A DNA stretch of 33,102 nt from Dolichospermum sp. FACHB-1091 (GCF_014697585.1 NZ_JACJSB010000041.1:1-33102); one strand, 5' to 3'; shown: positions 15,298 through 24,786, counted from the first letter of the stretch. Notes: generated by a model not told the origin, from the sequence alone. Numbers and translations are program-made.

Positions 15298-17886
15298 ATG
15301 ACGAATCCGACACCAGAACCAAATTCACCCAACACACCACTTACTGATACAAATCTGGTAGAAGACCGCAGTAAGCTGAGTAAAATGTATCAGCATTACG
15401 TAGACATGAAGGATAAATACCCTCATGCGTTGCTGCTGTATAGAGTCGGTGATTTTTTTGAAACCTTTTTTCAAGACGCTGTAACCGTCTCCAGAGAATT
15501 AGAACTAGTTTTAACCAGTAAACACGGTGGTGATGTTGGTCGCGTTGCCATGACAGGTGTACCTCATCACGCTTGGGAACGCTACACAACCCAACTGGTA
15601 GAAAAAGGTTACGCTGTGGTGATTTGTGACCAGGTAGAAGACTCTGCTGATGCTATTGGTTTGGTCAAGCGAGAAGTAACGCGCATTCTCACACCTGGGA
15701 CATTGTTGGAAGAGGGAATGCTCAAAGCCAGTCGTAATAACTACATAGCTGCTGTAGTAATTGCTGCCAATCATTGGGGTTTAGCCTATGCAGATATATC
15801 AACTGGGGAATTTCTCACATCTCAAGGCAGTAATTTAGAACACCTAACCCAAGAATTAATGCGGTTACAACCCGCTGAGGTGCTATTTCCCACTAATGCC
15901 CCAGATTTAGGTAGTTTACTGCGTCCAGGAGAAACTTCCCCATCCCTTCCTCAGTGTTTACCACCATCATTTTGTTACAGTTTACGTTCTCAAGTTCCCT
16001 TTTCCCAAGCAGAAGCTAGGAGTAAATTATTACAGAAATTTAAAATGCGATCGCTCGAAGGTTTGGGTTGTGAACATCTCCCCCTCGCTGTTCGTGCCGC
16101 TGGTGGTCTTCTAGACTACATCGAAGATACACAAAAAGCTAATCCTGTATCTCTGCAATTATTACGCACCTATACCTTTACTGATTATTTGATTGTAGAC
16201 CATCAAACACGCCGTAACCTGGAAATTACTCAAACTGTCCGCGATGGCACATTTCATGGTTCTCTATTATGGGCTTTAGACAGAACTAGTACCGCTATGG
16301 GTAGCCGGGCTTTAAGAAGATGGTTGTTACAACCGCTACTGGAAATTAAAGGGATTAAATCACGCCAAGATACTATTCAAGAATTAGTAGAAAATACCCC
16401 TTTACGTCAAGATATCCGGCAATTATTAAGGCAAATTTACGATTTAGAACGTTTAACAGTTAGAGCCGCTTCTGGTAGAGCAAATGCACGGGATTTAGTC
16501 GCTTTAGCTGATTCTTTCTCACGATTACCTGAATTATCTCGCTTAGTTACCAATGCAAAATCTCCTTTCTTGAAAGCCTTGCAAAAAGTTCCCCCGGTAC
16601 TAGAAGAATTGGCAGAAAAAATACACGCCCATATCGTAGAATCACCACCTATACATCTCAAAGAAGGTGGTTTAATTCGGGCAGGTATTAATACGCTGTT
16701 GGACGAAAGAAAGGCTACTGTAGAAAGTGATCAACAATGGATTGCAAATTTAGAAGTTGAGGAAAGAGCCAGAACAGGAATACCCACATTAAAGGTAGGA
16801 TTTAATAAAACTTTTGGCTATTATATCAGTATTTCCCGCAGTAAATCTGACCAAGTTCCCGATAATTACATCCGCAAACAAACGCTGACAAATGAGGAAC
16901 GTTACATTACTCCCGATTTGAAAGAACGAGAAGCACGCATTCTCACAGCGCGAGATGATTTGAATCAACTGGAATATCAGATTTTTGACGCATTACGGGA
17001 TGAAGTGGGTAATCAAGCCGAAATTATTCGCAATGTTTCCCGCGCTGTGGCCGCCGCTGATGTATTATCTGGTTTGGCACAATTGGCTGCACATCAGGGT
17101 TATTGTCGCCCGGAAATGCTGACAGGTAGAGAGATTGAGGTAGTTGATGGTCGTCACCCGGTGGTGGAACAGTCTTTACCGGCTGGGTTTTTTGTCCCTA
17201 ATTCTACTTTGTTAGGGGGTAAGGAAACGAACCACAGAGGCACAGAGAACACGGAGGGTTTGTCTTTATATCCTGATTTGGTGATTTTGACAGGTCCCAA
17301 TGCTAGTGGGAAAAGTTGTTATTTGCGTCAAGTTGGGTTAATTCAATTAATGGCGCAGGTGGGGAGTTTTGTCCCGGCTCGTTCTGCTAGATTGGGAATA
17401 TGCGATCGCATTTTTACTCGCGTTGGTGCGGTGGATGATTTGGCTACGGGTCAATCTACTTTTATGGTGGAAATGAATGAAACTGCTAATATCCTCAATC
17501 ATGCAACTTTGAAATCTCTGGTTTTGTTAGATGAAATTGGTCGCGGTACAGCAACTTTTGACGGGTTATCAATTGCTTGGGCTGTGGCTGAATATTTGGC
17601 TGTTGATATTAAATCCCGGACGATTTTTGCTACTCATTATCATGAGTTGAATGAATTGGCTACTATTATTTCTAATGTCGCCAATTATCAAGTTACGGTT
17701 AAGGAGTTACCAGACCAAATTATCTTTTTACATCAAGTTCAACCCGGTGGTGCTGATAAGTCCTATGGTATTGAAGCCGGAAGATTAGCCGGTTTACCCC
17801 CGGTAGTCATTCAACGCGCAAAACAGGTAATGACACAAATTGAAAAACACAGTAAAATAGCAATGGGGTTGCAAAATTTAGAGTAA
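15298..17886 (+). CDS. mutS: DNA mismatch repair protein MutS
   Basis: The 862-residue protein has all MutS domains. The mismatch-binding domain I carries the loop VGDFFETFF (about residues 46-54, Phe and Glu of the Phe-X-Glu motif), followed by connector, lever and clamp regions, and an ATPase domain with P-loop GPNASGKS (666-673), signature STFMVEM, Walker [11 protein letters not shown] and the conserved ATHYHEL. It recognises base mismatches and small loops in DNA. Residues about 644-654 (within [15 protein letters not shown]) are encoded by an in-frame copy of a dispersed intergenic repeat, located in the linker before the P-loop. The stop TAA (17884-17886) is the first triplet of an STRR repeat. 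It is followed by no obvious operon partner. Confidence 0.97.
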   Translation: MTNPTPEPNSPNTPLTDTNLVEDRSKLSKMYQHYVDMKDKYPHALLLYRVGDFFETFFQDAVTVSRELELVLTSKHGGDVGRVAMTGVPHHAWERYTTQLVEKGYAVVICDQVEDSADAIGLVKREVTRILTPGTLLEEGMLKASRNNYIAAVVIAANHWGLAYADISTGEFLTSQGSNLEHLTQELMRLQPAEVLFPTNAPDLGSLLRPGETSPSLPQCLPPSFCYSLRSQVPFSQAEARSKLLQKFKMRSLEGLGCEHLPLAVRAAGGLLDYIEDTQKANPVSLQLLRTYTFTDYLIVDHQTRRNLEITQTVRDGTFHGSLLWALDRTSTAMGSRALRRWLLQPLLEIKGIKSRQDTIQELVENTPLRQDIRQLLRQIYDLERLTVRAASGRANARDLVALADSFSRLPELSRLVTNAKSPFLKALQKVPPVLEELAEKIHAHIVESPPIHLKEGGLIRAGINTLLDERKATVESDQQWIANLEVEERARTGIPTLKVGFNKTFGYYISISRSKSDQVPDNYIRKQTLTNEERYITPDLKEREARILTARDDLNQLEYQIFDALRDEVGNQAEIIRNVSRAVAAADVLSGLAQLAAHQGYCRPEMLTGREIEVVDGRHPVVEQSLPAGFFVPNSTLLGGKETNHRGTENTEGLSLYPDLVILTGPNASGKSCYLRQVGLIQLMAQVGSFVPARSARLGICDRIFTRVGAVDDLATGQSTFMVEMNETANILNHATLKSLVLLDEIGRGTATFDGLSIAWAVAEYLAVDIKSRTIFATHYHELNELATIISNVANYQVTVKELPDQIIFLHQVQPGGADKSYGIEAGRLAGLPPVVIQRAKQVMTQIEKHSKIAMGLQNLE
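17229..17258 (+). repeat. Dispersed repeat inserted in frame inside mutS
   Basis: GAACCACAGAGGCACAGAG, then AACACGGAGGG, is nearly the same as the intergenic copy at 27978-28006 and the inverse of 8582-8614. Here it is 30 bases long within coding sequence, adding about ten residues without breaking the frame. Confidence 0.8.
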
Positions 17887-18003
17887 GTAGGTTGGCGTTA
17901 AAAATTGTCGTTATGACAAGGGAACAGGGAACAGGGAACAGGGAACAGGGAACAGGGAAACTTTACTTTTCGTTACTTATGTCGGTTTTTTTCTGTTCAC
18001 TTA
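17884..18003 (+). repeat. STRR-type dispersed repeat, copy B (five 7-bp units)
   Basis: This is the same element as at 2423-2581: head TAAGTAGGTTGGCG, five GAACAGG units at 17922-17956, tail through GTTCACTTA. It lacks the 34-base GC-rich insert of copy A and one heptamer. Its first three bases are the mutS stop codon. Confidence 0.85.
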
Positions 18004-18012
18004 CTTAGTTTT

Positions 18013-18042
18013 GTAGGTTGGGTTGAGGAACAAAACCCAACA
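18013..18042. repeat. Palindromic dispersed repeat (GTAGGTTGGGTT type)
   Basis: GTAGGTTGGGTT, then a short loop, then AACCCAACA; the arms GTTGGGTT and AACCCAAC are exact inverses. The same family appears at 32311-32353 and 32989-33031, flanking brnTA. Confidence 0.75.
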
Positions 18043-18062
18043 CTTACAGCATATTACCGAGT

Positions 18063-18452
18063 CTAGGCATCTTCTGGTTCAAATTGTGCTACTGTTACAG
18101 CATTAAACGCAAAAGATAACACTAAAGGAATCGGACATTTAAACCAAAACGTATAAATCACTGCTAAAATCGTGGTTGATATGGCAGCACAAGCCCAGTA
18201 CATTTCTTGATTAGTGAAGCCATTTTCCTCTTTAATTATTCTTAACACATTCATTGGTATTGGTTCTGGCATCACCCCCCCCGGAGGAAACGCCCAATAA
18301 TTCCCACGTCTCTCCATAAATAAATCTGTCCAGCCATTTTCTAAACACCACGCTTCAATCCATTGAATAGAGTAACGATCCATCATAAAAATACCAATTT
18401 CACCTTGTGAATATGTGTCTTCCGTCAATTTCAATAACTCGAAAATTTGCAT
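18063..18452 (-). CDS. Conserved hypothetical protein with C-terminal membrane segments
   Basis: This is a 129-residue protein. The N-terminal half is soluble, with many aromatic residues (SIQWIEAWCLENGWTDLF, RRGNYWAFPPGGVMPEPIP); the C-terminal half has one or two membrane segments (about 85-120, YWACAAISTTILAVIYTFW). I do not recognise a named family; it looks like one of the cyanobacterial lineage-specific proteins. The frame extends to a TTG at 18467, but the ATG at 18452 is preferred. It lies between repeat copy B with its palindrome and a 440-base gap, with no operon partner. Confidence 0.65.
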   Translation of the reverse strand: MQIFELLKLTEDTYSQGEIGIFMMDRYSIQWIEAWCLENGWTDLFMERRGNYWAFPPGGVMPEPIPMNVLRIIKEENGFTNQEMYWACAAISTTILAVIYTFWFKCPIPLVLSFAFNAVTVAQFEPEDA

Positions 18453-18895
18453 AAAACCAAATACCAACCCACCGCTGCGGTTAATTATTCTTTAAACCTG
18501 ATTCTATGCAGCTTCATCTTGATTTGGTATTAGTCAGATAACTGTTAGCAATAACATTAAATTTAAGTCCATCATTCTAGATATTTATTAGACATTATGT
18601 ACATATTGGCAACTTCGCTCCTACAGCTATGACCATAGTTAACAGACTAACACTTGTTCGACCTGTGATAATTCAAAAGATAATAAACTTTACTTATCAT
18701 CAAAGTTTATGAATAATTGTAAATACTCAAGTCCTGACAGCCTAATTATCCAATCTTCACCAATTTAGAGAATATAGTAATCACTCAAAAATTTATTACA
18801 AAATATTAAGCATTGCCCAAAATTCACCCAATTACCCATTACCAATTACCCATGATCAGATTAAACTAGATCATAGTAACTTGGACTGATAAAAT
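18453..18895. other. Intergenic region upstream of the pentapeptide gene and purK
   Basis: No gene is seen. It holds a perfect 9-bp inverted repeat ATAAACTTT/AAAGTTTAT at 18683-18710 and a short run of repeated ATTACCCATTACCA-like sequence near 18830-18853. A TGATC-(10)-GATCA-like palindrome lies about 30 bases before the ATG at 18896. The last could be an operator of the downstream operon; this is not demonstrated. Confidence 0.5.
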
Positions 18896-19381
18896 ATGTT
18901 TTGGCAAAAGGGCTTAGGATTTATTTTGGTAATTATGATTTTGTGCATTTCACAGCCCGCACTAGCAGACTGGACTCATCCTTTATCTTTTAGTAATGCA
19001 GAGTTGTCAAGACGAGATTTTTCTGGACAGAGTTTACAAGCAGCGGAATTTTCTAACGCTAACCTGGAAATGGCTAACTTTACAAGCGCTGACTTGCGAG
19101 GAGCAATTTTAAGTGCTTCAGTAATGACAAAAGTAAATTTACATGGGGCAGATTTGACAAATGCCATGGTTGATGGGGTAAAATTAATAGGTGCTGATTT
19201 AACTGATGCTGTTTTAAAGGAAACTCTTTTACTCCGTACTATCTTTACAGATGTTAACATTACAGGTGCGGATTTTACAGAGGCAATTCTAGATAAAGCG
19301 CAAATTAAAGAGCTATGTCAAAAAGCCAGTGGTGTAAATTCCCAAACTGGTGTAGAAACTCGTGATTCCTTAGGATGTTAA
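18896..19381 (+). CDS. Exported pentapeptide-repeat protein (thylakoid-lumen type)
   Basis: The 161-residue protein has a signal peptide (residues 1-24, ending QPALA-D, a good signal peptidase I site). About 14 tandem pentapeptide units of the A(D/N)LXX type follow (for example SNANLEMANFTSADLRGAIL), which fold as a right-handed beta helix. The C-terminus has two cysteines (in ELCQKA and at the last residue) that could form a disulphide. Cyanobacterial relatives are located in the thylakoid lumen or periplasm, and their role is mostly unknown. The TAA stop overlaps the purK ATG by one base (TAATG), so the two genes are coupled. Confidence 0.88.
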   Translation: MFWQKGLGFILVIMILCISQPALADWTHPLSFSNAELSRRDFSGQSLQAAEFSNANLEMANFTSADLRGAILSASVMTKVNLHGADLTNAMVDGVKLIGADLTDAVLKETLLLRTIFTDVNITGADFTEAILDKAQIKELCQKASGVNSQTGVETRDSLGC

Positions 19382-20538
19382 TGAAACTTGGTATAATCGG
19401 TGGTGGACAACTGGCTTGGATGATGGCAGATGCAGCAAATAAGCTGGGAGTAGAATTAATAGTCCAAACTCCTGGCCAAAATGATCCGGCTGTATCTATT
19501 GCCCAGGATAGCATTTTGTCCGCAGTTGATGATGCCGCCGCCACAGAAATTTTAGCTACAAAATGTGATATTATTACCTTTGAAAATGAATTTGTTAACC
19601 TCACCGCTTTATCAATTTTAGAAAAACAAGGTGTTTGCTTTCGTCCTCAGTTAGCAGCTTTAGCACCTCTATTAGATAAATATGAACAACGTTGCTATTT
19701 ACAAGATTTAGGTTTACCAGTTCCCCAGTTTTTTGCCTTGTCAAGGGAAAAAGAGGTAGAATCACAAATGGAAAATTTGGGTTTTCCTGTGGTTCTCAAA
19801 ACCCGCAGACATGGATATGATGGTCAAGGAACTTTTATCATTCCCGATTTTGCAACTTTATCAAAAGTAATTAATCACAGCAAAGCTCAGTTTTTAGTTG
19901 AAGAATTTGTACCTTTTACAAAAGAACTGGCTATTATTGCAGCACGTTCTGTAAATGGGGAAATTGTCATCTATCCAACGGTAGAGACTCTCCAAAAAGA
20001 ACAGGTTTGTAGATGGGTAATTGCACCTGCTACAATTACTAAAGAACAAAGTTTAGAAATTGAAGCGATCGCCTATAAACTGTTAAATAGCCTGGAATAT
20101 GTAGGAGTTTTCGGCATAGAACTATTTCTCACCGCTGAGGGAAAAATCCTAGTCAATGAAATAGCACCACGTACCCACAACTCTGGACATTTTTCCCTTG
20201 ACGCTTGTGAAACTTCCCAATTTGAACAACACCTCAGAGCCGTGTGTGGTTTACAATTAACCAATACTAGATTAAATTGCGCTAGTGCTGTGATGGTTAA
20301 CTTACTAGGATATGAAACCAGTCAAAGCGACTACCAAAAACAACGTCAACAACTAGCAGAGATTCCCCAAGCCACTGTTCACTGGTACGGTAAAACAGAA
20401 GCTCGTCCAGGACGTAAACTAGGACATATCACCGTTTTATTAGAGCAAAACAATCGAAATGCAATAAACGAAATTATACATAAAATAGAATCTATCTGGT
20501 ATCCCCCAACAAAAATTTTTCAAAATTTTCCAGAATAA
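19381..20538 (+). CDS. purK: N5-carboxyaminoimidazole ribonucleotide synthase PurK
   Basis: The 385-residue ATP-grasp enzyme converts AIR, bicarbonate and ATP to N5-CAIR in purine synthesis. It has an N-terminal LGIIGGGQLAWMM, the ATP-grasp region PVVLKTRRHGYDGQGTF, EEFVPFTKELAIIAAR, and the C-terminal NEIAPRTHNSGHF. The length is normal. An in-frame ATG two codons earlier (19375) exists, but the ATG at 19381 gives the canonical N-terminus and couples to the preceding stop. The 6S RNA gene follows, an arrangement conserved among cyanobacteria. Confidence 0.95.
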   Translation: MKLGIIGGGQLAWMMADAANKLGVELIVQTPGQNDPAVSIAQDSILSAVDDAAATEILATKCDIITFENEFVNLTALSILEKQGVCFRPQLAALAPLLDKYEQRCYLQDLGLPVPQFFALSREKEVESQMENLGFPVVLKTRRHGYDGQGTFIIPDFATLSKVINHSKAQFLVEEFVPFTKELAIIAARSVNGEIVIYPTVETLQKEQVCRWVIAPATITKEQSLEIEAIAYKLLNSLEYVGVFGIELFLTAEGKILVNEIAPRTHNSGHFSLDACETSQFEQHLRAVCGLQLTNTRLNCASAVMVNLLGYETSQSDYQKQRQQLAEIPQATVHWYGKTEARPGRKLGHITVLLEQNNRNAINEIIHKIESIWYPPTKIFQNFPE

Positions 20539-20561
20539 ACACACAAACTATTTTTCAAAGC

Positions 20562-20567
20562 TATAAT
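20562..20567 (+). promoter_or_regulatory. -10 box of the 6S RNA gene
   Basis: A perfect TATAAT ends 4 bases before the closing stem of the 6S RNA begins (20572). No clear -35 is visible upstream. Confidence 0.65.
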
Positions 20568-20571
20568 AGGT

Positions 20572-20758
20572 TAGTTCCACTACGACGATTGGTGACTGCC
20601 ATCAAGTTTTTTGATCTATGTCTTTAACAACAAGGGAGCTAAATACTTCTCATGGCAGTATACCGGGCTTGTACCCGGAAACTTTAAATGAGAAACCTCG
20701 GTTCCCACCTGGTTTAACCAGGTCATAAACTTAGGTAAAACGGCGTTGTGGTGAACTA
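20572..20758 (+). ncRNA. ssaA: 6S RNA
   Basis: This is a roughly 187-base non-coding segment immediately after purK, the usual place for cyanobacterial 6S RNA. The two ends pair: TAGTTCCACTACGACG with CGTTGTGGTGAACTA forms a stem of about 15 pairs with one bulge and G-U pairs. Inside are the hairpins CCGGGCTTGTACCCGG and ACCTGGTTTAACCAGGT on the 3' side, as in 6S RNAs with a large central bubble. A perfect TATAAT stands just upstream. The RNA mimics an open promoter and binds sigma-70-type RNA polymerase, slowing transcription in stationary or nutrient-stressed cells. The call rests on position, size and structure, not on a covariance search. Confidence 0.85.
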
Positions 20759-21041
20759 CAAGATTTTAAACTAGACTCTTAATTTCTCTCCGTGCAATGA
20801 CAATATTACACATTATAAAGTTCTGTAAATCAGGATAACCAGGATTAGAGGATTTACAGGATGTTTATTGCAAAATTTCTTTAGTCCGTTTTAACGGACT
20901 TTCGCTATGAGACTCTTAATTTATTCCCAGGCTGGTGATGATGCTTCACGAAGTATAATATTGTGTCTGATAGCGTGGCGTAAGGGAGTTTAGCTAGTTA
21001 AATATTTGCCAACTAATACTAACTAATGCTATGCTTTTCTT
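20759..21041. repeat. Intergenic region with dispersed repeats before the IS607 remnant
   Basis: It contains a copy (20881-20938) of a repeat starting TTAGTCCGTTTTAACGGACT, whose relative lies at 25551-25610, and a second partial copy of its tail (AGACTCTTAATTT) near 20773. An ATCAGGAT/TTACAGGAT-type repeat lies near 20830-20860. No gene is seen. The left end of the IS607-type element should be near 20990-21040 but has no recognisable terminal repeats, as expected for this family. Confidence 0.6.
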
Positions 21042-21554
21042 ATGGCATACATACCACTTAGAAAAGCGGTCGAATTTCTGGGATTGCATCCAAACACCTT
21101 GAGGAGATATGCAGATGAGGGGAAAATCAAAAGCATTAAAAACCCGGCAGGACAAAGATTATACGATGTCGAATCATACATCACGGGCGATTCAATTAGA
21201 ACTCCCACTATTTGCTACTGCCGGGTCAGTTCCTCAAAACAGCGAGATGACCTTGATAGACAAATCGCCTATATGCAATCCCTCTACCCAGACGCAGAAA
21301 TCATCAAAGATATTGGCTCAGAACTCAACTTCAAAAGAAAAGGTCTGCGCTCCAAACTGGACAGACTTTTGCAAGGAAATAAATTTATCCTTGTTGTTGC
21401 CTGTCGGGACAGACTCGCAAGATTTGGATTTGAACTTGTACAATATATGGTCGAACAAAACGGTGGACAAATCGTGGTTCTTGACAAAACAGTACACTGT
21501 CCACAATCAGAACTTACCCAGGATTTACTCTCAATCCCTCTCAAGAGGATTTGA
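21042..21554 (+). pseudogene. tnpA: IS607-family serine recombinase (TnpA), C-terminally truncated
   Basis: This is a 170-residue product. Residues 4-47 form a MerR-like helix-turn-helix (PLRKAVEFLGLHPNTLRRYA). Residues 57-165 are a resolvase catalytic domain with the motif CYCRVSSSKQRDDLDRQ (nucleophile Ser63) and the arginine-rich ACRDRLARFGF. The family usually continues after DLLSI with a helix like IHVFSCRxxG; here it breaks into PLKRI and a stop at the junction with the restriction-enzyme remnant, so about 20-35 residues are lost. No TnpB gene follows, so the element is a non-mobile fragment. An overlapping frame inside it is a shadow. Confidence 0.8.
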
Positions 21555-22434
21555 TGCAACTGGGAAGCCAAATTGATGAATTTGTATTTGACCAGGAAAA
21601 ACTTGATACACTTGTTCACAAAACTCTGTCAATTATGAGTGAAGCAATAAACGCAATTCAAGCTAGTAAACGTATTCAAGAAGCACTAACTATTCTGAAA
21701 GAAATTTCTGCACCAAAAGAACAGCAGAATGAAAGATCCGCACTGTGCTTACTTGCATTAGCAGATATTCGACCGGAAACTTTTTGGAATCAAGCAACAA
21801 CTCCCAAACGCAGAATTACTGAAATGATGGATTGGTTTCGTGATTATTATGGAAAACAATACGCACCAAATACACGAGAAACTGTGAGAAGACAAACAAT
21901 GCACCAGTTTGTACAAATGGGTTTAGTTGTGGAAAATCCAGATCAACCAAACCGACCAATTAATAGCCCTAAATGGTGTTATCAACTTCAACAAGAAGCA
22001 CTTTTGCTGATACAATCATACAACTCTGACCAGTGGGAAGAATCTCGTCGTAATTATGCTATTTCTGTCAAGAATTTATTTTTAATGAAAGTCAAAATCT
22101 TAGAGAAATGGGAGTAGAGTTAGATCCTCATGGTAAAATGCCAGATGTTGTCGTTTATTATCAAAAACAAGACTGGCTAATCTTAATAGAAGCTGTAACC
22201 AGTCATGGTCCTGTTAACTTAAAACGACACAATGAACTAAAACAACTGTTTCAATTTAGTAGCAAGGGATTAGTTTTTATGACTGCTTTTCCCAGTCGCA
22301 AGGAAATGACTCGGTATCTAGCTGAGATTTCTTGGGAAACAGAAGTTTGGGTAGCAGACCAACCAGATCATTTAATTCATTTTAACGGGGAGAGATTTCT
22401 TGGACCATACGAAAACCGGGAAAATCTTTCTTGA
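21551..22434 (+). pseudogene. BsuBI/PstI-type restriction endonuclease, broken in two by deletion and frameshift
   Basis: The N-terminal part (21551-22117, TTG or ATG 21554 start) is the helical DNA-recognition domain of BsuBI/PstI enzymes (ALADIRPETFW, PNTRETVRRQTMHQFV, PNRPINSPKWCYQL). The C-terminal part (22108-22434) is in another frame and holds the catalytic domain: GKMPDVVVYY, WLILIEAVTSHGPV, MTAFPSRKEM, WETEVWVADQPDHLIHFNG and RFLGPYE. Reading upstream in the second frame gives FIFNESQNLREMGVELD, so the junction is near 22068-22080. The normal middle block with SPGxHN and YVGDT motifs (about 60 residues) is missing. No cognate DNA methylase is near. The enzyme should therefore be dead, which would be needed for survival without the methylase. 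Confidence 0.85.
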
Positions 22435-22532
22435 TATTTTGGCGGTACTAATTCTATCAATGATTGAAAGTAAGTATATAAATGATTTTTGTTAGTTTTA
22501 GTACAAATATCCCTAAAAATTATTAAGATTTA

Positions 22533-22560
22533 TTGACTTAAACAACATAAATATTGTTTA
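22533..22560. promoter_or_regulatory. Inverted repeat and -35-like element upstream of chlB
   Basis: TAAACAA (22539-22545) and TTGTTTA (22554-22560) are exact 7-bp arms separated by 8 bases, right after a TTGACT that could be a -35 element. The pair is about 170 bases before the chlB start, a reasonable place for an operator. The rest of the 22435-22725 gap is AT-rich without genes. Confidence 0.4.
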
Positions 22561-22712
22561 AATTAGCAGCTATAACCCAGTCAGGAACTAGGTTTTACCA
22601 TCTTTCACACCAAAGAACCTCGTAACAAACCTTATTTGTTCATAGCTGGTAGATTTGAGAAAATTAGAAACGATTTAATAATCAAGCACTTATAGAAATT
22701 TTAAGTTGCAAA

Positions 22713-22717
22713 GGGAG
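22713..22717 (+). promoter_or_regulatory. Ribosome binding site of chlB
   Basis: GGGAG lies 8 bases before the ATG at 22726 and supports that start. Confidence 0.6.
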
Positions 22718-22725
22718 AAAACCGG

Positions 22726-24252
22726 ATGAAATTAGCTTACTGGATGTATGCAGGACCAGCCCATATTGGTACTTTGCGAATTGCTAGTTCTTTTAAAAAC
22801 GTTCATGCAATCATGCACGCGCCCCTGGGTGATGACTACTTTAACGTCATGCGTTCCATGCTATCGCGGGAGAGAGATTTCACTCCAGTGACAACCAGCG
22901 TCGTTGATAGAAACGTTTTAGCCCGTGGTTCTCAAGAAAAGGTAGTAGACAATATTACTCGCAAAGACGCGGAAGAACACCCCGATTTAATTGTCTTAAC
23001 TCCTACCTGCACTTCCAGCATTTTGCAAGAGGACTTACACAACTTTGTGGAACGGGCGCAGTTAGAAGCAAAAGGGGACGTAATGCTGGCGGATGTCAAC
23101 CATTACCGCTACAATGAACTACAAGCCGCAGACCGGACTCTACAACAAATTGTCCAATATTACATTGAAAAAGCCCGGAAGCGGGGGGAATTACCAACAC
23201 AGAAAACCGCTAAACCTTCGGTTAATATTATCGGCGTTTCTACCCTTGGTTTCCACAATAACCACGACTGTACCGAACTTAAACGGTTAATGGCTGATTT
23301 GGGAATTGAGGTGAATATTGTCATTCCTGAAGGTGCTGCGGTTCATGAGTTAAAAAATATGCCCCAGGCTTGGTTTAACTTAGTTCCTTATCGGGAACTG
23401 GGGTTAACAACGGCTAAATATTTAGAAGAACAATTCGGGACACCTTACGTAGATATTACGCCCATGGGTGTTGTGGAAACTGCTAGATGTATCCGCAAAA
23501 TTCAGCAGGTAATTAACGCCCAAGGCGCTGAGGTTAATTATGAAGACTTCATCAATGAACAAACTCTGCACGTATCCCAAGCGGCTTGGTTTTCCCGTTC
23601 TATTGACTGTCAGAACTTGACAGGGAAGAAAGCGGTGGTTTTCGGTGATAATACTCATGCAGCGGCTTTAACCAAGATTCTGGCGCGGGAAATGGGGATT
23701 CATGTGGTGTGGGCTGGTACTTATTGCAAGTATGATGCTGACTGGTTTAGAGAACAGGTGAGCGAATATTGCGATGAAGTATTAATTACAGATGATCATG
23801 GTGAAATTGGGGATGCGATCGCTCGTGTTGAACCTTCTGCTATATTTGGTACGCAGATGGAACGTCACGTGGGTAAACGTTTGGATATTCCCTGCGGTGT
23901 CATTGCAGCACCTATTCACGTGCAGAATTTCCCCATTGGTTATAAACCATTTATGGGTTATGAAGGCACAAATCAAATCACAGATTTAATCTACAATTCC
24001 TTCACTTTGGGAATGGAAGATCACCTTTTAGAAATCTTTGGTGGACACGATACCAAGGAAGTAATTACCAAAGGAATTTCCGCAGAATCTGGTTTGAATT
24101 GGACAAAAGATGGTCAAGCAGAATTGAATAAGATTCCTGGTTTTGTGCGGGGGAAAGTGAAACGAAATACGGAAAAGTTTGCCCGTGAGCGTGGGTTTAA
24201 GGATATCTCGGCTGAGGTATTGTATGCTGCGAAGGAATCCGTAGGGGCGTAA
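22726..24252 (+). CDS. chlB: Light-independent protochlorophyllide reductase subunit B
   Basis: The 508-residue protein is subunit B of the dark-operative reductase (ChlL-ChlN-ChlB) that makes chlorophyllide a without light. It resembles a nitrogenase MoFe subunit and holds part of a 4Fe-4S cluster at the interface with ChlN. Diagnostic segments are [67 protein letters not shown] and the C-terminal domain ending [20 protein letters not shown]. The length is typical. chlL and chlN are not in the window, as usual for chlB in Nostocales. A two-step stem lies after the stop. It is the core gene between two accessory stretches. Confidence 0.98.
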   Translation: MKLAYWMYAGPAHIGTLRIASSFKNVHAIMHAPLGDDYFNVMRSMLSRERDFTPVTTSVVDRNVLARGSQEKVVDNITRKDAEEHPDLIVLTPTCTSSILQEDLHNFVERAQLEAKGDVMLADVNHYRYNELQAADRTLQQIVQYYIEKARKRGELPTQKTAKPSVNIIGVSTLGFHNNHDCTELKRLMADLGIEVNIVIPEGAAVHELKNMPQAWFNLVPYRELGLTTAKYLEEQFGTPYVDITPMGVVETARCIRKIQQVINAQGAEVNYEDFINEQTLHVSQAAWFSRSIDCQNLTGKKAVVFGDNTHAAALTKILAREMGIHVVWAGTYCKYDADWFREQVSEYCDEVLITDDHGEIGDAIARVEPSAIFGTQMERHVGKRLDIPCGVIAAPIHVQNFPIGYKPFMGYEGTNQITDLIYNSFTLGMEDHLLEIFGGHDTKEVITKGISAESGLNWTKDGQAELNKIPGFVRGKVKRNTEKFARERGFKDISAEVLYAAKESVGA

Positions 24253-24270
24253 GTTTGGGGTTAGGGGATA

Positions 24271-24315
24271 AGATTAAGGGGTAAAGATTCATTGACAATC
24301 TTTACCTCTCAATCT
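24271..24315. terminator. Stem-loop downstream of chlB
   Basis: GGTAAAGATT (24280-24289) pairs exactly with AATCTTTACC (24297-24306), with outer arms AGATT/AATCT at 24271-24275 and 24311-24315. It lacks a clear T tract, so termination is probable but not certain. Confidence 0.5.
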
Positions 24316-24394
24316 CCTTGGCAAAATAGTTGACAAATTATTATTTATAAAGCACAATAAAGATTATTATTAAAAATTATTTAAAATACTTATA

Positions 24395-24784
24395 ATGACA
24401 GAATTAAATAAACAGCAGGATAAGGTCGCACTCTTAGCAGCACTCCGTACAAATGGGATTAAGCACACCCCAGAGGAAGTAGAGAATATAGCCCAAACTC
24501 CTGATGGTAAAATTGTCTTTTTAGAAAAAGGAACATCTGAAGCAGGGCTTCAACATATATTAGAAGAACATTCTTCACAATTTGCGGGTCAAGGAATAGA
24601 AGCAGACCAAATACCAGATGCAATTATTACAGCAGTAATAGAAGGTAAAATAGTTGGCTATCAAGACAGAAGAAAAACTCGCCCTATTTATGAAGTTAAT
24701 TTTAATGGCAAAACTCATTATATAGCTGTGACTGTAAGCAATAATGGATATATAGTTGGGGCTAACCCCAGAACTTCCCTATAA
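24395..24784 (+). CDS. Putative BECR-like small nuclease toxin
   Basis: This is a 129-residue protein. The C-terminal two-thirds has the pattern of CdiA-type/BECR-fold toxin domains: an early LEKGTSEAGLQHILEEHSSQF with a His-rich helix (LQHILEEH), then IPDAIITAVIEGKIVGYQ, a positively charged turn (QDRRKTRPIYEV) and terminal strands YIAVTVSNNGYIVGANP. These match ribonuclease effectors normally found at the C-terminus of large polymorphic toxins, here stand-alone. The N-terminal 35 residues may be a leftover of a longer protein. It is followed, after a MITE, by a small acidic protein that looks like an immunity partner. The fold assignment is by eye and moderate in confidence. Confidence 0.55.
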   Translation: MTELNKQQDKVALLAALRTNGIKHTPEEVENIAQTPDGKIVFLEKGTSEAGLQHILEEHSSQFAGQGIEADQIPDAIITAVIEGKIVGYQDRRKTRPIYEVNFNGKTHYIAVTVSNNGYIVGANPRTSL

Positions 24785-24786
24785 CT

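Noticed and set aside
21109-21576. 155-codon frame overlapping the IS607 recombinase
   Set aside because: It lies in another frame of a recognisable serine recombinase and has no recognisable domain.
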